DNA from: Brumicola pallidula DSM 14239 = ACAM 615
GTDB taxonomy: Bacteria > Pseudomonadota > Gammaproteobacteria > Enterobacterales > Alteromonadaceae
DNA length: 64,000 nt
Reading direction: 5' to 3'
Assembly (NCBI RefSeq): GCF_000428905.1
Contig: NZ_KE386814.1
Location: forward strand, 301,493 to 365,492
Part shown: positions 27,513 through 38,567 of the stretch, piece by piece
How positions within the stretch are numbered: the first letter of the stretch is position 1
Layout of the letters: each line of letters begins with the position of its first letter
Notes under the pieces: model-generated
What the model was told of the DNA's origin: nothing
The model's input: the letters and a program-made list of their open reading frames with translations, nothing else
Databases searched by the model: none
Position numbers and translations under genes: made by a program

Positions 27513-28985
27513 ATGAATAGGGACTTGGCAAATCAGTCAATTGCCGTCATAGGCTATGGTATTACCGGGCGCGCGTGTGTCCGGTTTTTGCTTTCTCAAC
27601 AGGCAACAGTTTGCGTATTTGACCGTGATGTGAATATTCAAGAAACGGTCAAGAGTGACACCAATGTCAAAGCCGCAGTCTTCGAGCCGGATATGTCTCT
27701 ATCCTCCTTTTCAATTGTGGTTGTTAGCCCCGGTGTTAGCCCACACTTACCTTGTTTTGCAACTTACCGTGAACAAGGTGGCGTATTAATTGGCGATATT
27801 GAATTGTTCGCTTGGTTTAATAAAACACCATTGATTGGGATTACTGGTTCAAACGGTAAGACTACGGTCACAGACATGTTAGGTAAAGTCCTCAACAGCG
27901 CGGGTTTACATGTTGAGTTGGCGGGAAATTACGGAAAGTGTGCCGTTGATTTATTACTAGAGCAAGCACACACAGCAACGCCAGCGATGGACATAGTGGT
28001 GTTAGAGTTGTCCAGCTATCAATTAGAGATGACCGAATCACTGCAACTTGAGTTTGCCACCATACTTAATATTACCGAGGATCACCTAGACCGTCATGGT
28101 AGTTTTGAGGCCTATAAAGCAGCCAAACAACGTATTTTTAATATGGCCAAAAATATCGTCGTTTGCCGAGATGAAGTCTTTAGTTATCCCCTAGCCATGG
28201 AATTGAATGAAGTAGGCATTACCAACATGAGCACGCGAATTTGTGCTGAAGTGGGTCTATTGAATAGCCTCACCGGTTATTCGGTTGGCGAAATACTTGT
28301 ATCTGACTCCTTATCAAATTCAAGTATCGATAGTCGCTCAAGCCATTTGGCGCAGTCCATAGCAGAGCCTTGCATTCAATTTAATGGTTCGGCACTGGTT
28401 GCGCTTTCTGACTTACATCTAAAAGGGTCGCATAACTACATTAATATCATGATTGTATTGGCTATTTGTGATCAATTATCACTGGATAGACAGCTTACTA
28501 TAAAAGCCATTTGTGATTACAAAGGATTACCTCATCGTTTTGAAACGATTAGAGTGTCTACACTTGAGGTTGCTGGTAAAGCCTCAACAATTACATGGAT
28601 CAATGATTCAAAGTCAACCAATGTAGGCGCATGTCAGGCCGCTTTAGCTTGTTTTACAAAATCCGACGATTATCTTGTCTTAATTGCAGGTGGCGACGCC
28701 AAAGGTGTGGATTTGTCGCCTTTGAAAAAAATAATAGATAGCCAAGTAAATCAACTGATTGTGTTAGGCAAAGATGCACACAAATTTATCGAATTAATAC
28801 CCAATGCAATCCATGTTCGAAATTTACAGGAAGCGGTTGCAACCTCATTGTCACTAATACAGAAAGCCGATCGTGCAAATGCAGTCGTATTGCTTTCGCC
28901 GGCTTGCGCAAGTCTTGATATGTTTGTTAACTATCAAGATAGAGGCAACATGTTTGCCAGCGCCGTTAATGAGCAAGTGGCATAA
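27513..28985 (+). CDS. murD: UDP-MurNAc-L-Ala:D-Glu ligase MurD
   Basis: Cytoplasmic ligase that adds D-glutamate to UDP-MurNAc-L-Ala. The ATP loop [14 protein letters not shown] lies at about residues 109-122, followed by [25 protein letters not shown] and INDSKSTN. At 490 residues it is longer than E. coli MurD (438). Much of the excess is in the central region between about 235 and 300, where a Ser-rich stretch ([15 protein letters not shown]) has no counterpart I recognise. The start codon abuts the mraY stop, and ftsW overlaps by one base. Confidence 0.95.
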   Translation: MNRDLANQSIAVIGYGITGRACVRFLLSQQATVCVFDRDVNIQETVKSDTNVKAAVFEPDMSLSSFSIVVVSPGVSPHLPCFATYREQGGVLIGDIELFAWFNKTPLIGITGSNGKTTVTDMLGKVLNSAGLHVELAGNYGKCAVDLLLEQAHTATPAMDIVVLELSSYQLEMTESLQLEFATILNITEDHLDRHGSFEAYKAAKQRIFNMAKNIVVCRDEVFSYPLAMELNEVGITNMSTRICAEVGLLNSLTGYSVGEILVSDSLSNSSIDSRSSHLAQSIAEPCIQFNGSALVALSDLHLKGSHNYINIMIVLAICDQLSLDRQLTIKAICDYKGLPHRFETIRVSTLEVAGKASTITWINDSKSTNVGACQAALACFTKSDDYLVLIAGGDAKGVDLSPLKKIIDSQVNQLIVLGKDAHKFIELIPNAIHVRNLQEAVATSLSLIQKADRANAVVLLSPACASLDMFVNYQDRGNMFASAVNEQVA

Positions 28986-30283
28986 TGGCGAACTCTAACT
29001 TGCAAACAAGCAATAAATTATCTGCCATGTTTGCTGCTAGACATGACCTATTTGCGGATCAGGATGGAGCGCAACAGCGTCCTTACGATCTTGTTTTAGT
29101 CTTAATTACCTTAACTTTGTTTGCGATTGGTTTCGTGATTGTGACCTCGGCGTCAATGCCGATTGCCGAAAGGATGTATGGCAACCCATTTCACTTTGCT
29201 ATTCGTCATGCTATTTACATCGGTATCGCTATTATTGCGGCCATGATAGTACTTAATTTACCGATGAATTTTTGGCGTGTCGCCAACCCTTATTTACTAT
29301 TGCTGGCTATCGTGTTGTTGGTCGCAGTCCTTATTATAGGGCGCTCGGTTAACGGCAGTACAAGATGGATTGTTATTGGCCCAGTGACTATTCAAGCAGC
29401 GGAACCTGCCAAGCTATTTTTCTTCTGCTATTTAGCCGGTTATTTGGTTAGAAGATACGAAGAAATTAATGAAAATTTTAAAGGCTTCGTAAAGCCTTTG
29501 GCTGTTTTTTTCCTACTGGCATTGTTATTACTTAATCAACCTGACTTAGGCACGGTTATTGTCATGTTTGCTACCACAATAGGTTTGTTGTTTTTAGCCG
29601 GCGCAAAATTATGGCAATTCTTTGGTTTAGTATTTACTGGGGTGTTAGCGGTTGTTGCATTAATTCTTTTTGAACCTTACCGGGTTAAGCGCGTTACTGC
29701 CTTCCTTGACCCTTGGGCCGATCCTTTCGGGTCCGGTTATCAATTAACGCAATCGCTAATGGCATACGGTCGCGGATCTTGGTTCGGACAAGGTTTAGGC
29801 AATAGCCTACAAAAATTAGAATTTTTACCTGAAGCGCACACCGATTTTATTATGGCGATTTTAGCTGAAGAATTAGGCTATATCGGGGTCTTGGTAGTGT
29901 TATTGTTAATCCTTTCGATGGTCATAAAAGCGCTTCGAATTGGCAACAGAGCGATGACTCAAGAGCGCACTTTCGAGGCATTTTTAGCTTATGGTATTGG
30001 TATTTGGTTCAGCTTCCAAACAGTCGTAAATGTGGGAGCAAGTACGGGTATATTACCGACCAAAGGATTAACTTTGCCGTTCGTGAGTTATGGTGGTTCT
30101 TCACTCATCGTTATGTCAGTTGCTATTGCCATTCTATTGCGCATCGATTTTGAACTTAGAGTTGATGGTGTGCAAGCACTCAAGCGCGGAGGAAGTAGCA
30201 AAAGAACCAATAAAAAAGGCAGTAGTAGAAAAACCGAACAGACAAAAATTAAAGCGGTAGCGGAGGTAACAGAAAATGCGTGA
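28985..30283 (+). CDS. ftsW: Septal peptidoglycan polymerase FtsW
   Basis: SEDS-family glycosyltransferase that polymerises lipid II at the septum together with FtsI. The 432-residue protein has about ten membrane segments and the family motifs [46 protein letters not shown] and [14 protein letters not shown]. Both termini are long, hydrophilic and presumably cytoplasmic; the C-terminal tail is rich in Lys and Ser. It overlaps murD by one base and murG by eight. Confidence 0.97.
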   Translation: MANSNLQTSNKLSAMFAARHDLFADQDGAQQRPYDLVLVLITLTLFAIGFVIVTSASMPIAERMYGNPFHFAIRHAIYIGIAIIAAMIVLNLPMNFWRVANPYLLLLAIVLLVAVLIIGRSVNGSTRWIVIGPVTIQAAEPAKLFFFCYLAGYLVRRYEEINENFKGFVKPLAVFFLLALLLLNQPDLGTVIVMFATTIGLLFLAGAKLWQFFGLVFTGVLAVVALILFEPYRVKRVTAFLDPWADPFGSGYQLTQSLMAYGRGSWFGQGLGNSLQKLEFLPEAHTDFIMAILAEELGYIGVLVVLLLILSMVIKALRIGNRAMTQERTFEAFLAYGIGIWFSFQTVVNVGASTGILPTKGLTLPFVSYGGSSLIVMSVAIAILLRIDFELRVDGVQALKRGGSSKRTNKKGSSRKTEQTKIKAVAEVTENA

Positions 30284-31478
30284 TGTTACCGATGTTAGTA
30301 AGGTCTTATCAGCAAACCAACCCTTGCTAGTCATCATGGCTGGAGGAACGGGCGGTCATGTGTTTCCTGGCTTAGCTGTGGCAAAAGAAATAACGCGACA
30401 GAGTTGGCGGGTTGAATGGTTTGGCAGTGCAGATAAAATGGAAGCAGAGCTTGTTCCTAAAAATGGCTTTGTGATCCATTTCCTTGATGTCAAGGGCGTT
30501 CGAGGCAAAGGCATTATCGCTAAACTATACGCTCCTTCTATGTTGATATCGGCTGTTTGGCAAGCTAGAAAAGTACTCAAAACCCTCAATCCTAATGTGG
30601 TGTTAGGTATGGGCGGGTTTGCTAGCGGTCCAGGCGGTATTGCAGCTTGGACATTAGGTATTCCTATTGTTATACACGAACAAAATGCGGTGTTTGGTTT
30701 GACTAATAAGTGGTTGGCCAAAGTCGCAAAACGTGTGCTTTGTGGTTTCGATTTACGCGCATCTGCAATGGCAAGTCAATCACCTAGTAATGTTGAGTTT
30801 GTTGGTAATCCTGTGCGCGCTGAATTTTTTAGTACAACGAAAACTCAACGCCATAATGATACGTTTCGATTTTTGATAGTGGGCGGCAGTTTAGGTGCGT
30901 TAGCGCTAAATCAAATAATCCCAGAGGTTATCAATCAACTTCGGAAAAAATACGCCATTAGCGTTGTGCATCAAGCTGGCAAGGGTAAAGCTCAACCGGT
31001 GCAACTACAGTATGCACAAATGACCCACAAATCCCAAGCACGTAAGTCTGTAATGGGCAATGAACCAGACCAGAAGCTGAGTAAGCAGTTAGCATCGCAA
31101 TCAGACAGTACGGTGCTTGAATTTATTGATGATATTCCAGCTCAATTTGCGCAAGCTGATATTGTGATATGCCGAGCAGGGGCGCTTACTGTGGCGGAAG
31201 TTGCAGCGACAGAAAGCTGCGCTATTTTTGTGCCTTTACCAATTGCAGTTGATGATCATCAAACTTACAATGCGAGAGCATTGAGTGACAACGATGCAGC
31301 AATACTTATTGGGCAAGACAAACTCGCTGATAACTTATATTCACAGCTAGATATGTTGCTGTCAAACCCGCAAAAAATAACAGAGATGGGGCGTAAAGCC
31401 AGAGCGCTTTGTATTCAAGACGCCACACTCAAAGTAATTTCTGCCGTAGTGCAGGAAGGCTTGAGGGAGAAATTGTGA
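30276..31478 (+). CDS. murG: UDP-GlcNAc:lipid I transferase MurG
   Basis: Peripheral membrane glycosyltransferase that converts lipid I to lipid II. The 400-residue protein has the N-terminal loop [49 protein letters not shown] and [11 protein letters not shown]. coli MurG has 355 residues. The excess comprises a longer N-terminus (about 18 residues) and a hydrophilic insertion of about 26 residues, coded at about 31020-31105, just before the conserved EFIDD segment. The ATG overlaps ftsW by eight bases. Confidence 0.96.
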   Translation: MRDVTDVSKVLSANQPLLVIMAGGTGGHVFPGLAVAKEITRQSWRVEWFGSADKMEAELVPKNGFVIHFLDVKGVRGKGIIAKLYAPSMLISAVWQARKVLKTLNPNVVLGMGGFASGPGGIAAWTLGIPIVIHEQNAVFGLTNKWLAKVAKRVLCGFDLRASAMASQSPSNVEFVGNPVRAEFFSTTKTQRHNDTFRFLIVGGSLGALALNQIIPEVINQLRKKYAISVVHQAGKGKAQPVQLQYAQMTHKSQARKSVMGNEPDQKLSKQLASQSDSTVLEFIDDIPAQFAQADIVICRAGALTVAEVAATESCAIFVPLPIAVDDHQTYNARALSDNDAAILIGQDKLADNLYSQLDMLLSNPQKITEMGRKARALCIQDATLKVISAVVQEGLREKL

Positions 31479-32971
31479 GTACTAAAAATAAATTGTCGGC
31501 ATATTCGACTGCCGAGCAAAACGACAATACTGCAGCATTGATGCCGCACAAAATGCGTCGTGTGCAAAAATTACATTTTATTGGCATTGGTGGTGCAGGC
31601 ATGGGTGGCATTGCTGAAGTTGTGCTAAACCTAGGCTATCAAGTCTCTGGTTCGGATATGAAGCACAGCAGCATGACTGCTCGCTTGACCAAGCTAGGTG
31701 CCGATATTTTTATAGGTCATTCAACTGACAATATAAAACAAGTCGATGCAGTAATTGTGTCTAGCGCAATTAATAAAACTAATCCTGAAATTCAAATTGC
31801 TATACAGCAGCGTATCCCAATTATTCGCCGTGCAGAAATGTTAGCAGAGTTAATGCGTTTTCGTTACGGCATAGCTGTGGCAGGAACACATGGTAAAACC
31901 ACGACCACGAGTTTGATTGCGACTATATTTTCACAAGCGAAATTGGATCCTACCTATGTGATTGGCGGACTGCTAAATAGTGCGGGCACAAATGCAAAAT
32001 TAGGCGCAAGCAAATATCTTATTGCTGAAGCGGACGAAAGTGACGCCTCGTTTTTGCATTTGCAACCAACACTATCAGTGATCACCAATATTGAAGCGGA
32101 TCACCTTGAAGCTTATCAAGGTGATTTTTCAAAAATGAAAAATGCGTATGTTGAATTTTTACATAACTTACCTTTCTATGGTTTAGCGGTTGTGTTTGGG
32201 GACGACGATGTGGTGCAAGAAATACTACCTAAAGTAGGTCGTAAATACCTGACTTATGGTCAACTGGATGGCAGTGATTATCAGGCAGTTGATGTTGTTT
32301 ATGAACTTAACTACAGCCATTTTACGGTTAAGCGTAAAGACAAAACTGCACTAAAAGTCAAACTTAGTTTGCCTGGTATTCACAATGTGTTGAATGCGAC
32401 AGCTGCCATTGCGGTGGCAACGGATGAAGGCATTAGCGATGAAGATATTTTATTAGCCTTGAAAAACTTCCAAGGTATCGGTCGACGCTTTCAAGTGCTT
32501 GGGGAATTTAACCAAGACTACGGCAGCACAATCCTGGTCGATGATTACGGTCACCACCCAACAGAAGTGAAAATGACAATTGCCGCAGCTCGTAATAATT
32601 GGCCACAAAAACGGGTAGTCATGATTTACCAACCACATAGATATTCACGTACACGGGATTTATACGAGGACTTTGTTGAAGTATTGTCAGAAGTTGATGT
32701 GTTATTACTGCTAGATATTTATGCAGCTAGCGAAGAACCTATTGAAGGTATTGACAGCAAATCGTTGTGCCGGTCGATCCGTCAGCGCGGAAAGTTAGAG
32801 CCAATTTATGTGAGTTCAGTGCAAAACCTCTACAAAATACTTGCTGATGTCATGACTGATGGTGACGTTCTGTTTGCGCAAGGCGCGGGTAACATTGGTG
32901 ATATAGCACAATCAATTGCAAGCACTGAATTGAATAAGGCAGCATTGTTGAAAAAGGCAGGCGATGCATGA
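31475..32971 (+). CDS. murC: UDP-MurNAc:L-alanine ligase MurC
   Basis: Cytoplasmic ligase that starts the peptide stem by adding L-Ala to UDP-MurNAc. GTG at 31475 is chosen because GAGGGA lies 6 nt upstream and it gives an ATGA-like overlap (GTGA) with murG; an upstream TTG would lengthen it by 22 residues. The 498-residue product has [16 protein letters not shown], the ATP loop [20 protein letters not shown] and [11 protein letters not shown]. The ddl gene overlaps its end by four bases. Confidence 0.96.
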   Translation: MSTKNKLSAYSTAEQNDNTAALMPHKMRRVQKLHFIGIGGAGMGGIAEVVLNLGYQVSGSDMKHSSMTARLTKLGADIFIGHSTDNIKQVDAVIVSSAINKTNPEIQIAIQQRIPIIRRAEMLAELMRFRYGIAVAGTHGKTTTTSLIATIFSQAKLDPTYVIGGLLNSAGTNAKLGASKYLIAEADESDASFLHLQPTLSVITNIEADHLEAYQGDFSKMKNAYVEFLHNLPFYGLAVVFGDDDVVQEILPKVGRKYLTYGQLDGSDYQAVDVVYELNYSHFTVKRKDKTALKVKLSLPGIHNVLNATAAIAVATDEGISDEDILLALKNFQGIGRRFQVLGEFNQDYGSTILVDDYGHHPTEVKMTIAAARNNWPQKRVVMIYQPHRYSRTRDLYEDFVEVLSEVDVLLLLDIYAASEEPIEGIDSKSLCRSIRQRGKLEPIYVSSVQNLYKILADVMTDGDVLFAQGAGNIGDIAQSIASTELNKAALLKKAGDA

Positions 32972-33927
32972 GTACACAAGTAGTTAGCGCACAAGATATC
33001 ACTGCGTTTGGCAAGGTGGCCGTGTTGTTTGGTGGAAATTCTGCGGAGCGTAAAGTGAGCTTGGCGTCGGGCACAGCCGTGCTTAATGCGTTGCAAAGCG
33101 CAGGCATAGACGCGCATAAATTTGACCCAGCAGAAAATCCCATTGGGGATTTGGTGTTATCAGGTTTTGATCGCGCATTTATTATTTTGCATGGCCGAGG
33201 CGGAGAAGACGGCAGTATGCAAGGTGCACTGCAGCTACTCGGCATTCCTTATACCGGAACCGGTGTATTGGGTTCTGCATTAGCCATGGACAAGGTTTTT
33301 TCAAAACAAGTTTGGTCTGCGCTAGGGCTTCCGACTGCGCGTTACAAAGTGGTAACAAAGGCCAGAGTTAATTCAGCTACAAAACCTGATTATGCTGAGA
33401 TTTTAGCGCAGTTATCGGGTGTCGCTATGGTTAAACCTGCTCGCGAAGGTTCGAGTATTGGTATGGCCAAGGTGGAGGACGCCCAAGAGCTTGAAAATGC
33501 GGTGCAGCTAGCGCTTGAATATGACGACGATGTTTTGGTTGAAGAATATATTAATGGTCCTGAATACACAGTTACTATTTTAAATGGTGTTGCGCTACCT
33601 TCAATTCGCATGGCAACACCACATGTTTTTTATGACTATGATGCCAAGTACAATGATAAAACAACCGAGTATCATTGTCCTAGTGGCTTGGATGATGCTA
33701 CCGAAAAACAGATTGGCGAGCTTTCGCTAAATGCATTTTATGGCCTTTCTGGCAGAGGTTGGGGAAGAGTAGATTTGATGCAAAATGAGCTTGGCGTCTT
33801 TATGCTGTTGGAATCAAATACAGTGCCGGGCATGACCGAAACAAGTTTAGTGCCAAAGGCTGCTAAACAAGCCGGTCTGAGTTTCGAACAACTTGCATTG
33901 CAAGTACTAGCGTCGAGTCTGGAGTAA
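32968..33927 (+). CDS. ddl: D-alanine--D-alanine ligase (DdlB type)
   Basis: ATP-grasp enzyme that makes the D-Ala-D-Ala used by MurF. The 319-residue protein has [76 protein letters not shown] and [12 protein letters not shown]. The cluster position is that of ddlB. The first conserved Glu of the active site is in NSAERKVS. It shares ATGA with murC. Confidence 0.96.
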   Translation: MSTQVVSAQDITAFGKVAVLFGGNSAERKVSLASGTAVLNALQSAGIDAHKFDPAENPIGDLVLSGFDRAFIILHGRGGEDGSMQGALQLLGIPYTGTGVLGSALAMDKVFSKQVWSALGLPTARYKVVTKARVNSATKPDYAEILAQLSGVAMVKPAREGSSIGMAKVEDAQELENAVQLALEYDDDVLVEEYINGPEYTVTILNGVALPSIRMATPHVFYDYDAKYNDKTTEYHCPSGLDDATEKQIGELSLNAFYGLSGRGWGRVDLMQNELGVFMLLESNTVPGMTETSLVPKAAKQAGLSFEQLALQVLASSLE

Positions 33928-33931
33928 CTAA

Positions 33932-34828
33932 GTGACAAAGGGCGATTTAAAAGCACAAGGACACAATGTTCGCAAACATGCTCCGAGCACTGGTGAAATT
34001 GTTCACAGCCCAAGCACAGTGAAATCTAAAAAGGCAGACGATGCATTTATCGATGACACAGACCCATTTGATAATGACGATAGAACGGGTGAAACTCAAG
34101 AGCCAAATAGACTTGTCGGTTTTGTTGTTTTTGTGTTCGTCATGGCGGGTTTTATTTATGCTGCAATACACCTTATACGATGGCTTGAAGATGAACAGCA
34201 ATTGCCAGTTCAAAAAGTGATTTTTAGTGGTCAGAGAAGCGTTTTAGTCGACTCACAAATGGAAGCGCTTATTCGGAACAAGCAAAAAGGCAGTTTTTTC
34301 GCACTGGACGTCAATAAAGTGCATCAACTTTTGGAGGATATGCCTTGGGTATACAGGGCATCAGTGCGCAAACGCTGGCCGAGCAGCTTGCATATTTATT
34401 TAGTCGAACAAGCGCCTGTGGCGATTTGGAATGATGATCTTTTATTGAATACGCAAGGCGATATTTTTGATGGCGGTGATGTAAACAAAAAATTACCGCA
34501 ATTATTTGGGCCAGGCGGCAGCGAAAAAACAGCATTAGCCGGATTTAAAGCGATGCAGTCATTATTAAGCTCAACTGGACTGACAATTAATGAGCTGTTT
34601 TTGAGTGAAAGGTTCGCTTGGAGAGTCGAATTAAGCAACGGAATACGACTAAATATCGGGCGTCAGCAGTTTATCGATAGATTGCAAAATTTTATTGATG
34701 TTTTTCCGCTATTAGAGGCGCAAAATAAGGCGATTAATTACATAGATTTGCGGTATGATATTGGACTTGCAGTGGGCTGGCAAAAAAACAGTAAAAAAGA
34801 ACAAGAAATTAGACAAAATAATGACTAA
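33932..34828 (+). CDS. ftsQ: Cell division protein FtsQ
   Basis: Bitopic divisome protein. The 298-residue product starts at GTG 33932, 7 nt after GGAG. It has a long charged cytoplasmic N-terminus (about 60 residues), one membrane segment (about 61-80), a POTRA domain (from about 92, LPVQKVIFSGQRSVLVDS) and the FtsQ domain (WVYRASVRKRWPSSLHIYLV and onward). It binds FtsL and FtsB in the periplasm. It sits between ddl and ftsA as in E. coli. Confidence 0.95.
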   Translation: MTKGDLKAQGHNVRKHAPSTGEIVHSPSTVKSKKADDAFIDDTDPFDNDDRTGETQEPNRLVGFVVFVFVMAGFIYAAIHLIRWLEDEQQLPVQKVIFSGQRSVLVDSQMEALIRNKQKGSFFALDVNKVHQLLEDMPWVYRASVRKRWPSSLHIYLVEQAPVAIWNDDLLLNTQGDIFDGGDVNKKLPQLFGPGGSEKTALAGFKAMQSLLSSTGLTINELFLSERFAWRVELSNGIRLNIGRQQFIDRLQNFIDVFPLLEAQNKAINYIDLRYDIGLAVGWQKNSKKEQEIRQNND

Positions 34829-34845
34829 AATGAGTGATAAGAAAC

Positions 34846-36075
34846 ATGTCTAAAGCTACAGAAAGAGACCTCATTGTCGGTTTAGACATCGGAACCAGCA
34901 TAATCAAAGCTATAGTCGGCGAATTACTCGACGACGACAGTATTAGTATTATTGGCGTTGGTACGCACAAGTCCCGCGGTATGGATAAGGGTGGTGTGAA
35001 CGACTTGAACCTCGTTGTTCAGTCAGTAAGACAAGCGGTTAATGAGATGGAATTGATGGCCGACTGCAGTGTATCTTCAGTATTTATGTCAATTTCAGGG
35101 CGTCACGTTCAGTGTCAAAATGAGAGTGGGATGGTGCCTATCAACAACCAAGAAGTAACCCAAGACGATGTGGATAATGTTATTCACGCCGCGCGTTCAG
35201 TGCCAATGGCGGCTGAACGTAAGTTACTTCATGTGCTACCACAAGAATTTGTTATCGATGTGCAAGAAGGAATTAAAAATCCAATAGGCATGTCGGGTGT
35301 AAGAATGGAGGCCGCGGCTCACATTATTACCTGCGCCGAAGATATGGCTAAGAACCTGGTTAAATGCGTAGAAAGTTGTGGTTTGAGCGTCGACCAAACC
35401 ATCTTTTCAGCGCTGGCTTCTAGTTATGCGGTTCTGACCGATGATGAACGTGAATTAGGTGTCTGTGTGGTCGATATCGGTGGCGGTACGATGGACATCG
35501 TTATTTATACTGACGGTGCTATCCGGCATACCGCCGTTATTCCATTGGCAGGTAATCAAATAACTAGCGATATTGCAAAAATCTTCCGCACGCCGATGAG
35601 CAATGCGGAAGACATTAAAATCAAATATGCATGTGCACTGAAAGACATGGTGAGCATGGAAGAAAGCATCGAAGTACCTAGTGTTGGAGGTCGACCGGCA
35701 AGAGTCATGTCCCGTCACACGTTGGCTGAGGTAATTGAACCAAGATACCAAGAGCTATTTGAATTAGCTTATGAGCAAATCAAAGCCAGCGGTTTAGAAG
35801 AACAAATTGCCGCAGGCCTTGTCATTACCGGCGGAACAGCCAAAATGGAGGGTGCAGTAGAGTTTGCAGAGGAAATATTCCAAATGCCAGTAAGGGTCGG
35901 AAAGCCTCATTCAGTCAAGGGTTTGGCTGAATATGTTGACGATGCTTGTTTTGCTACAGCAGTGGGTCTGTTACAGTATGGTAAGCAAAATATAAACAAT
36001 AAAAGAACGTCTTCAAAGAAAGGCGAAGAAAGCGTGTTAAAACGCATCCAAAGCTGGTTTAAGGGCGAATTTTAG
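34846..36075 (+). CDS. ftsA: Cell division protein FtsA
   Basis: Actin-like ATPase that ties FtsZ filaments to the membrane. The ATG at 34846 is chosen, giving MSKATERDLIVGLDIGTS; a GTG four codons upstream is possible. The 409-residue protein has phosphate-1 VGLDIGTSIIKAIVGE, phosphate-2 VVDIGGGTMDIVIYTDG, the adenosine motif VITGGTAKMEGAVE and a C-terminal amphipathic helix (SVLKRIQSWFKGEF) for membrane binding. It lies 17 bp after ftsQ and 75 bp before ftsZ. Confidence 0.97.
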   Translation: MSKATERDLIVGLDIGTSIIKAIVGELLDDDSISIIGVGTHKSRGMDKGGVNDLNLVVQSVRQAVNEMELMADCSVSSVFMSISGRHVQCQNESGMVPINNQEVTQDDVDNVIHAARSVPMAAERKLLHVLPQEFVIDVQEGIKNPIGMSGVRMEAAAHIITCAEDMAKNLVKCVESCGLSVDQTIFSALASSYAVLTDDERELGVCVVDIGGGTMDIVIYTDGAIRHTAVIPLAGNQITSDIAKIFRTPMSNAEDIKIKYACALKDMVSMEESIEVPSVGGRPARVMSRHTLAEVIEPRYQELFELAYEQIKASGLEEQIAAGLVITGGTAKMEGAVEFAEEIFQMPVRVGKPHSVKGLAEYVDDACFATAVGLLQYGKQNINNKRTSSKKGEESVLKRIQSWFKGEF

Positions 36076-36150
36076 GGGGCCTTTAAGCGCTAAAACAATA
36101 TGAAACCGACATAAAAAAACAAATAGGTTTCAGTATACCGGAGAAGCAGA

Positions 36151-37308
36151 ATGTTCGAATTAATGGACAGTCAAAGCGACGAAGCCGTCATTAAAGTAGT
36201 TGGCGTCGGAGGAGGCGGTGGTAACGCCGTCGAATATATGGTTAAGCAAATGATCGAAGGCGTAGAATTTATCGCCATGAATACCGATGCGCAGGTATTG
36301 AAGACGTCAAGTGCTCACATTAAACTACAAATTGGTAACGAGGTTACTAAAGGCCTAGGCGCAGGCGCAGATCCAAACGTCGGCCGTGAGGCTGCTCAAG
36401 AAGATCGTGAAAAAATCCGTCAAACGCTGGAAGGCGCGGACATGGTATTTATTACGGCCGGCATGGGCGGTGGCACAGGCACAGGCGCGGCACCAGAAGT
36501 CGCCAGGATCGCGAAGGAAATGGGGATATTGACCGTTGCGGTTGTCACTAAACCTTTCCCATTTGAAGGTAAAAAGCGTTCTGACTTTGCTAATCAAGGT
36601 ATTGCCGAGCTATCCAAGCACGTTGATTCATTGATTACGATCCCGAATGAAAAACTATTGAAAGTAATGGGCAAAGGTACGCCTTTACTGCAAGCTTTCA
36701 TCGCCGCTAATGACGTCTTGCGCGGCGCTGTTCAAGGTATCGCTGAGCTTATTACTCGCCCAGGTTTGATTAACGTTGATTTCGCCGATGTGAAAACAGT
36801 CATGTCAGAAATGGGCACGGCAATGATGGGAAGCGGTGTTGGTCGGGGTGAAGACAGAGCAGAAGAAGCTGCAGAAGCTGCAATTGCTTGTCCTCTTCTA
36901 GAAGACATAGACTTGTCAGGTGCACGCGGCATATTAGTTAACATCACTGCCGGGTTAGACTTTGCTATCGATGAGTACGAAATCATAGGTAATGCTGTCA
37001 AAGCATTTGCTTCTGAAAATGCGACTGTTGTTGTTGGTACCGTTATCGATCCAGAACTGACTGATGAAGTTCGCGTCACTGTGGTTGCAACTGGTATTGG
37101 TGCAGAACGTAAGCCTGATATTAGTTTAGTTAATGACAATGCGCGCGTGAGTGCCGTTGGCAGAGACTATGGTAGCAGTTCCAGAGAGCATAGATCGACA
37201 GGTGGTACCGACGGTAACCAAGCGCTTAAGTTAGATGACGAAGCGCAACCAAGTAATGAATTAGAGTATCTTGATATTCCGGCATTCTTGAGAAAGCAGG
37301 CTGATTAG
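36151..37308 (+). CDS. ftsZ: Cell division protein FtsZ
   Basis: Tubulin-like GTPase that forms the Z ring. The 385-residue protein has [13 protein letters not shown] near the N-terminus, the tubulin signature GGGTGTG (106-112), the synergy-loop residues in [11 protein letters not shown] and the conserved C-terminal peptide [12 protein letters not shown] (374-385), which binds FtsA and ZipA. The variable linker is short (about 50 residues). It is the last gene of the cluster; a hairpin and the lpxC promoter follow. Confidence 0.98.
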   Translation: MFELMDSQSDEAVIKVVGVGGGGGNAVEYMVKQMIEGVEFIAMNTDAQVLKTSSAHIKLQIGNEVTKGLGAGADPNVGREAAQEDREKIRQTLEGADMVFITAGMGGGTGTGAAPEVARIAKEMGILTVAVVTKPFPFEGKKRSDFANQGIAELSKHVDSLITIPNEKLLKVMGKGTPLLQAFIAANDVLRGAVQGIAELITRPGLINVDFADVKTVMSEMGTAMMGSGVGRGEDRAEEAAEAAIACPLLEDIDLSGARGILVNITAGLDFAIDEYEIIGNAVKAFASENATVVVGTVIDPELTDEVRVTVVATGIGAERKPDISLVNDNARVSAVGRDYGSSSREHRSTGGTDGNQALKLDDEAQPSNELEYLDIPAFLRKQAD

Positions 37309-37316
37309 AACGATTA

Positions 37317-37367
37317 ACTATAATTAGACCCGCGTTTAATTATAGTGGTCTGAACAGTCTGTTTTTT
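37317..37367 (+). terminator. Possible terminator after ftsZ
   Basis: A perfect 10-bp stem, ACTATAATTA (37317-37326) with TAATTATAGT (37337-37346), encloses a 10-nt loop. The T run (37362-37367) is 15 bp further on, so it is not a textbook terminator. The stem is A/T-rich and may be weak, allowing some reading into lpxC. Confidence 0.45.
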
Positions 37368-37396
37368 AAAAAAAAAGCTTGAAATATTGCAACTCT

Positions 37397-37425
37397 TTGA
37401 CAATGAACCGGTTGAGTAATATAAT
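37397..37425 (+). promoter_or_regulatory. Consensus sigma-70 promoter of lpxC
   Basis: TTGACA (37397-37402) and TATAAT (37420-37425) match the sigma-70 consensus exactly with a 17-bp spacer. The predicted start of transcription, about 37432, gives a leader of about 28 nt before the lpxC ATG. Confidence 0.88.
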
Positions 37426-37459
37426 ACGTGCCGATTTTTGGTTTGGTAAATAAAACAAA

Positions 37460-38374
37460 ATGATAAAACAACGTACTATTAAAGAGTCTGTTAAAGAAAC
37501 CGGTATCGGTTTGCACAAGGGGCGCAAAGTCACAATGACTCTTCGGCCTGCACCTGCAAACACGGGTATCGTCTTCCGTCGTGTTGATTTACAGCCGCAC
37601 GCAGACATTCAAGCCAAGGCTAACGCCGTTGGAGATACAACGTTGTGCACATGTATCACAAACGCCGATGGTCACTCAATTCATACCGTAGAGCATTTAG
37701 CCTCTGCGTTGTCTGGTCTTGGTATCGATAATATTATTGTTGAAGTGGATAGTCACGAACTGCCGATTATGGATGGTAGTGCCTCTCCTTTTATCTTTCT
37801 GTTGCAAACTGCCGGGGTACAGGAACTAGATGTTCCTAAAAAATTCATTAAAGTAATAAAAACTGTGCGCGTTGAAGACGGCGATAAGTGGGCTGAATTT
37901 AGACCCCACGACGGATTCAAAGTGAATTTTGAAATTGACTTTGAACATCCTGCTATCGCAGCCAGCAGGCAAAAAATAGAATTAGACTTTTCGGTTGACT
38001 CTTATGTTGATGAAGTCAGTCGAGCTAGAACTTTTGGTTTCATGAAAGATTTAGAGTTCATGAATTCGATGAATCTAGCCTTGGGTGGTAGCATGGATAA
38101 TGCAGTTGCGCTTGACGAATATCGAGTGATAAACCCAGAAGGACTGCGTTGCAGTGATGAATTCTTAAAGCATAAAATATTAGACGCGGTTGGTGACCTT
38201 TACTTAGGCGGACACAGTCTTATAGGTGAGCTTGTTGCATACAAAACAGGACATGGTTTAAATAATAAGTTATTAAATGCTATACTTGATGACGTTACTG
38301 CTTGGAAGTACGTGGAGTTCGAAAATGAAGACAGTTTACCCATCCGGTACATTGAACCTTCTTTGGCATTCTGA
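37460..38374 (+). CDS. lpxC: UDP-3-O-acyl-N-acetylglucosamine deacetylase LpxC
   Basis: Zinc deacetylase for the committed step of lipid A synthesis. The 304-residue protein has the same numbering as E. coli LpxC (305) at the active site: Glu78 and His79 in [11 protein letters not shown], then [17 protein letters not shown], with the second His and the Asp zinc ligands. [12 protein letters not shown] and [14 protein letters not shown] are also typical. It is driven by its own consensus promoter in the ftsZ-lpxC gap. FtsH-dependent turnover usually reads the C-terminus, which here ends SLAF. Confidence 0.98.
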   Translation: MIKQRTIKESVKETGIGLHKGRKVTMTLRPAPANTGIVFRRVDLQPHADIQAKANAVGDTTLCTCITNADGHSIHTVEHLASALSGLGIDNIIVEVDSHELPIMDGSASPFIFLLQTAGVQELDVPKKFIKVIKTVRVEDGDKWAEFRPHDGFKVNFEIDFEHPAIAASRQKIELDFSVDSYVDEVSRARTFGFMKDLEFMNSMNLALGGSMDNAVALDEYRVINPEGLRCSDEFLKHKILDAVGDLYLGGHSLIGELVAYKTGHGLNNKLLNAILDDVTAWKYVEFENEDSLPIRYIEPSLAF

Positions 38375-38474
38375 TTATCTTCTTATATCTTCTGGTGTAG
38401 CGAGGTGACTACTACAGGGTCGCTTTAGGTATTAAAATGGATAAGTATGTGTGCTTACAAAATGTATCCTTGTG

Positions 38475-38514
38475 CCGATAACAGGGTTAGACTACCGATA
38501 TCAGGGTTATATTA
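38475..38514. repeat. 20-bp tandem duplication
   Basis: Units 38475-38494 and 38495-38514 (CCGATAACAGGGTTAGACTA and a copy with three changes) lie in the 193-bp gap between lpxC and the M23 peptidase gene. A third unit starts (CCG) but is not conserved. Confidence 0.85.
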
Positions 38515-38567
38515 CCGTCAGTTTTACGGCGTTAATTTAACAGATGTACAACCACAATAGGGTAATA

